Shown here piece by piece: positions 5,353-6,690 of a DNA stretch of 6,690 nt (its first letter is position 1; each line of letters begins with the position of its first letter). Source of the stretch: DASVDK01 sp036562265 [NCBI: Thermodesulfobacteriota bacterium] (GTDB taxonomy: Bacteria; DASVDK01); assembly GCA_036562265.1 (NCBI GenBank), contig DATCKS010000225.1:1-6690 (forward strand). The letters are read 5' to 3'. Both the position numbers and the translations under genes were made by a program. The notes beneath the pieces were generated by a model. That model searched no databases. It saw only the letters and a list, made by a program, of their open reading frames with translations, and was not told the DNA's origin.

Positions 5353-6690
5353 ATGCTCGACCGTAACCTCGCCCAGGACATCCTTACCCGCGCGCTCGCG
5401 CGGGGCGGCGAGTACGCGGACCTCTTCGTGGAGGCGAGACGGACGACCGCGCTCGTGTTCGAGGGGGACCGCATGGAGTCGGTCGTCGACACGGTCGACG
5501 CCGGCGCCGGGCTCCGGGTGATCTTCGGCGGGCGCACGGCCTACGGCTACACCAACGACGGCACGCCGGCCGGTCTACGGGCGCTGGCGAGCGAGGTGGC
5601 CGACGCGACCCGGCACGGCGCCGCGGGCTGCGTGGCCGCCTTCGCCGGCCCGCTGCGGGGGACCTTCGCCGGGCGCCACCCCGGCCGCTCGTCGCTCTCG
5701 GCCAAGGCGCGCCTGGTCGCGGCGGCCAACGCGGCGGCCCGCGGGCGCGACCCGCGCGTCCGCCAGGTGCGGATCACCTACAGGGACGTCTCGCAGCGGC
5801 TCGGCATCTTCACCTCCACCGGCGACACGGCCGACGGCGAGCGGGTGCTCACCACCTTCGCGGCGACCGTCGTCGCGGGCGAGGGCGACCGGCTGCAGAC
5901 CGGCTACGTGCCGGTCGGCGGGACGGTCGGCATGGAGCTGTTCGATGCCGAGCCGGCCGAAGCGGTGGCCACGCGCGCCGCCGACCTCGCGCTCCTGCTC
6001 CTCGGCGCCGCGCCGGCGCCGTCTGGCCCGATGCCGGTCGTGCTCTCGAGCGAGGCGGGGGGCACGATGGTGCACGAGGCGGTCGGGCACGGGCTCGAGG
6101 CCGACCTCGCAGGCGAGGGGCTCTCCGTCTACGGGGGCCGCATCGGCGACGTCGTGGCGGCCCCGATCGTCTCCGTGATCGACGACGCGACGCTGCCGGG
6201 GCGCCGCGGGTCGTTCGCCTTCGACGACGAGGCGGTTCCCGGCGCGCGTACCGTGCTCGTCGAGCGCGGCGTGCTGCGGGGCTACCTCCACGACCGGCGC
6301 TCGGCGATGAAGCTCGCCGCGGCCCCGACCGGCAACGGCCGGCGCGAGTCCTACCGTCACGCGCCGATCCCTCGCATGACGAACATCTTCATCGCCCCGG
6401 GCGACGACGACCCCGAGGCGATCGTGCGGTCGGTCGACCGCGGCCTCTTCGTGCGCCGCATGGGCGGCGGGCAGGTCAACACCGTGAACGGCGACTTCGT
6501 GTTCGAGGTGGTCGAGGGCTACCGGCTCGAGCACGGGCGCATCGGCGAGCCGGTGCGTGGCGCGACGCTCACCGGCAACGGCCCCGCGGTCCTCACGGCC
6601 ATCGACCGCGTCGGCCGCGACCTCGGCTTCGCCATCGGCACCTGCGGCAAGGACGGCCAGGGCGTCCCCGTGGCCGACGCGCAGCCGACG
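5353..6690 (+). CDS. tldD: TldD zinc metallopeptidase, 3' end cut by window edge
   Basis: TldD, with its partner TldE/PmbA, forms a cytoplasmic protease that degrades unfolded peptides, matures some modified peptides such as microcin B17, and takes part in CcdA antitoxin turnover in E. coli. The visible 446 residues start MLDRNLAQDILTRAL and contain the metalloprotease motif HEAVGH at 241-246, where H241 and H246 are expected zinc ligands and E242 the catalytic base. Also present are the blocks TNIFIAPGDDDPEAI, GGGQVNTVNGDFVFE and VRGATLTGNGP, and C431 in the TCGKDGQG block, the expected third zinc ligand. E. coli TldD is 481 residues and only the last C-terminal strand seems missing. An in-frame stop at 5314-5316 makes the ATG at 5353 the first possible ATG; no Shine-Dalgarno sequence is evident before it. 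It is transcribed divergently from lysM. The tldE partner is not in the window. Confidence 0.97.
   Translation, partial: MLDRNLAQDILTRALARGGEYADLFVEARRTTALVFEGDRMESVVDTVDAGAGLRVIFGGRTAYGYTNDGTPAGLRALASEVADATRHGAAGCVAAFAGPLRGTFAGRHPGRSSLSAKARLVAAANAAARGRDPRVRQVRITYRDVSQRLGIFTSTGDTADGERVLTTFAATVVAGEGDRLQTGYVPVGGTVGMELFDAEPAEAVATRAADLALLLLGAAPAPSGPMPVVLSSEAGGTMVHEAVGHGLEADLAGEGLSVYGGRIGDVVAAPIVSVIDDATLPGRRGSFAFDDEAVPGARTVLVERGVLRGYLHDRRSAMKLAAAPTGNGRRESYRHAPIPRMTNIFIAPGDDDPEAIVRSVDRGLFVRRMGGGQVNTVNGDFVFEVVEGYRLEHGRIGEPVRGATLTGNGPAVLTAIDRVGRDLGFAIGTCGKDGQGVPVADAQPT

Noticed and set aside
3354-5366. A 670-codon plus-strand open frame across dprA and lysM
   Set aside because: It begins as an Arg/Pro-rich low-complexity sequence, spans two real genes and both their promoters, and shows no recognisable domain. 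High GC makes stop codons rare in such frames.
5575-6534. A 319-codon minus-strand open frame antisense to tldD
   Set aside because: It is rich in His, Arg, Ala and Asp with no motif and lies wholly over a well-supported TldD.
1-6690. An undescribed multi-gene defence, mobile or biosynthetic system
   Set aside because: All five genes fit known housekeeping families and the layout is a known neighbourhood. No recombinase, repeat array, toxin-like pair or unusual enzyme is present.

Overview
The window is very GC-rich bacterial chromosome carrying five protein genes, all of recognisable housekeeping families. Four lie on the minus strand, in transcription order lysM, dprA, smg (DUF494), topA. 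The fifth, tldD, is divergent on the plus strand. topA runs off the left edge and tldD off the right edge. I see no RNA gene, transposon, CRISPR array, phage or plasmid feature. The dprA-smg-topA order, with a LysM gene upstream, is a familiar proteobacterial-type neighbourhood. With the high GC, the multi-zinc-finger TopA and the LysM protein type, I would guess a high-GC deltaproteobacterium-like lineage (Myxococcota, Desulfobacterota, Binatota or similar). That placement is inference.

Layout. Positions 1-2288 (minus): DNA topoisomerase I, 762 codons visible, missing only the end of the C-terminal zinc-ribbon array. Positions 2289-2354: short spacer with a GC hairpin. Positions 2355-2825 (minus): Smg/DUF494. 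Positions 2827-3714 (minus): a short DprA, one base from smg. Positions 3715-3818: leader and a near-consensus sigma-70-type promoter that starts right after the lysM stop codon. Positions 3819-5174 (minus): exported LysM protein. Positions 5175-5352: divergent intergenic region with a near-consensus lysM promoter, an 18-bp near-palindrome and a second inverted repeat. Positions 5353-6690 (plus): TldD metallopeptidase, 446 codons visible.

How the genes fit together. dprA, smg and topA look like one transcription unit driven by the promoter at 3790-3817, possibly topped up by read-through from lysM, since no terminator separates them. DprA (ssDNA binding and RecA loading) and TopA (relaxation of negative supercoils) both act on DNA. 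Smg has no settled function. lysM encodes an envelope protein with its own promoter. TldD, normally paired with TldE/PmbA, is a separate divergent unit.

No undescribed multi-gene system is visible. The points that merit a second look are within genes or between them: a lysine-rich insert in the TopA toprim region, a TopA zinc finger with Ser in place of one Cys, a DprA without its N-terminal domain, a duplicated module in the LysM protein, and a palindrome at the start of the lysM transcript.
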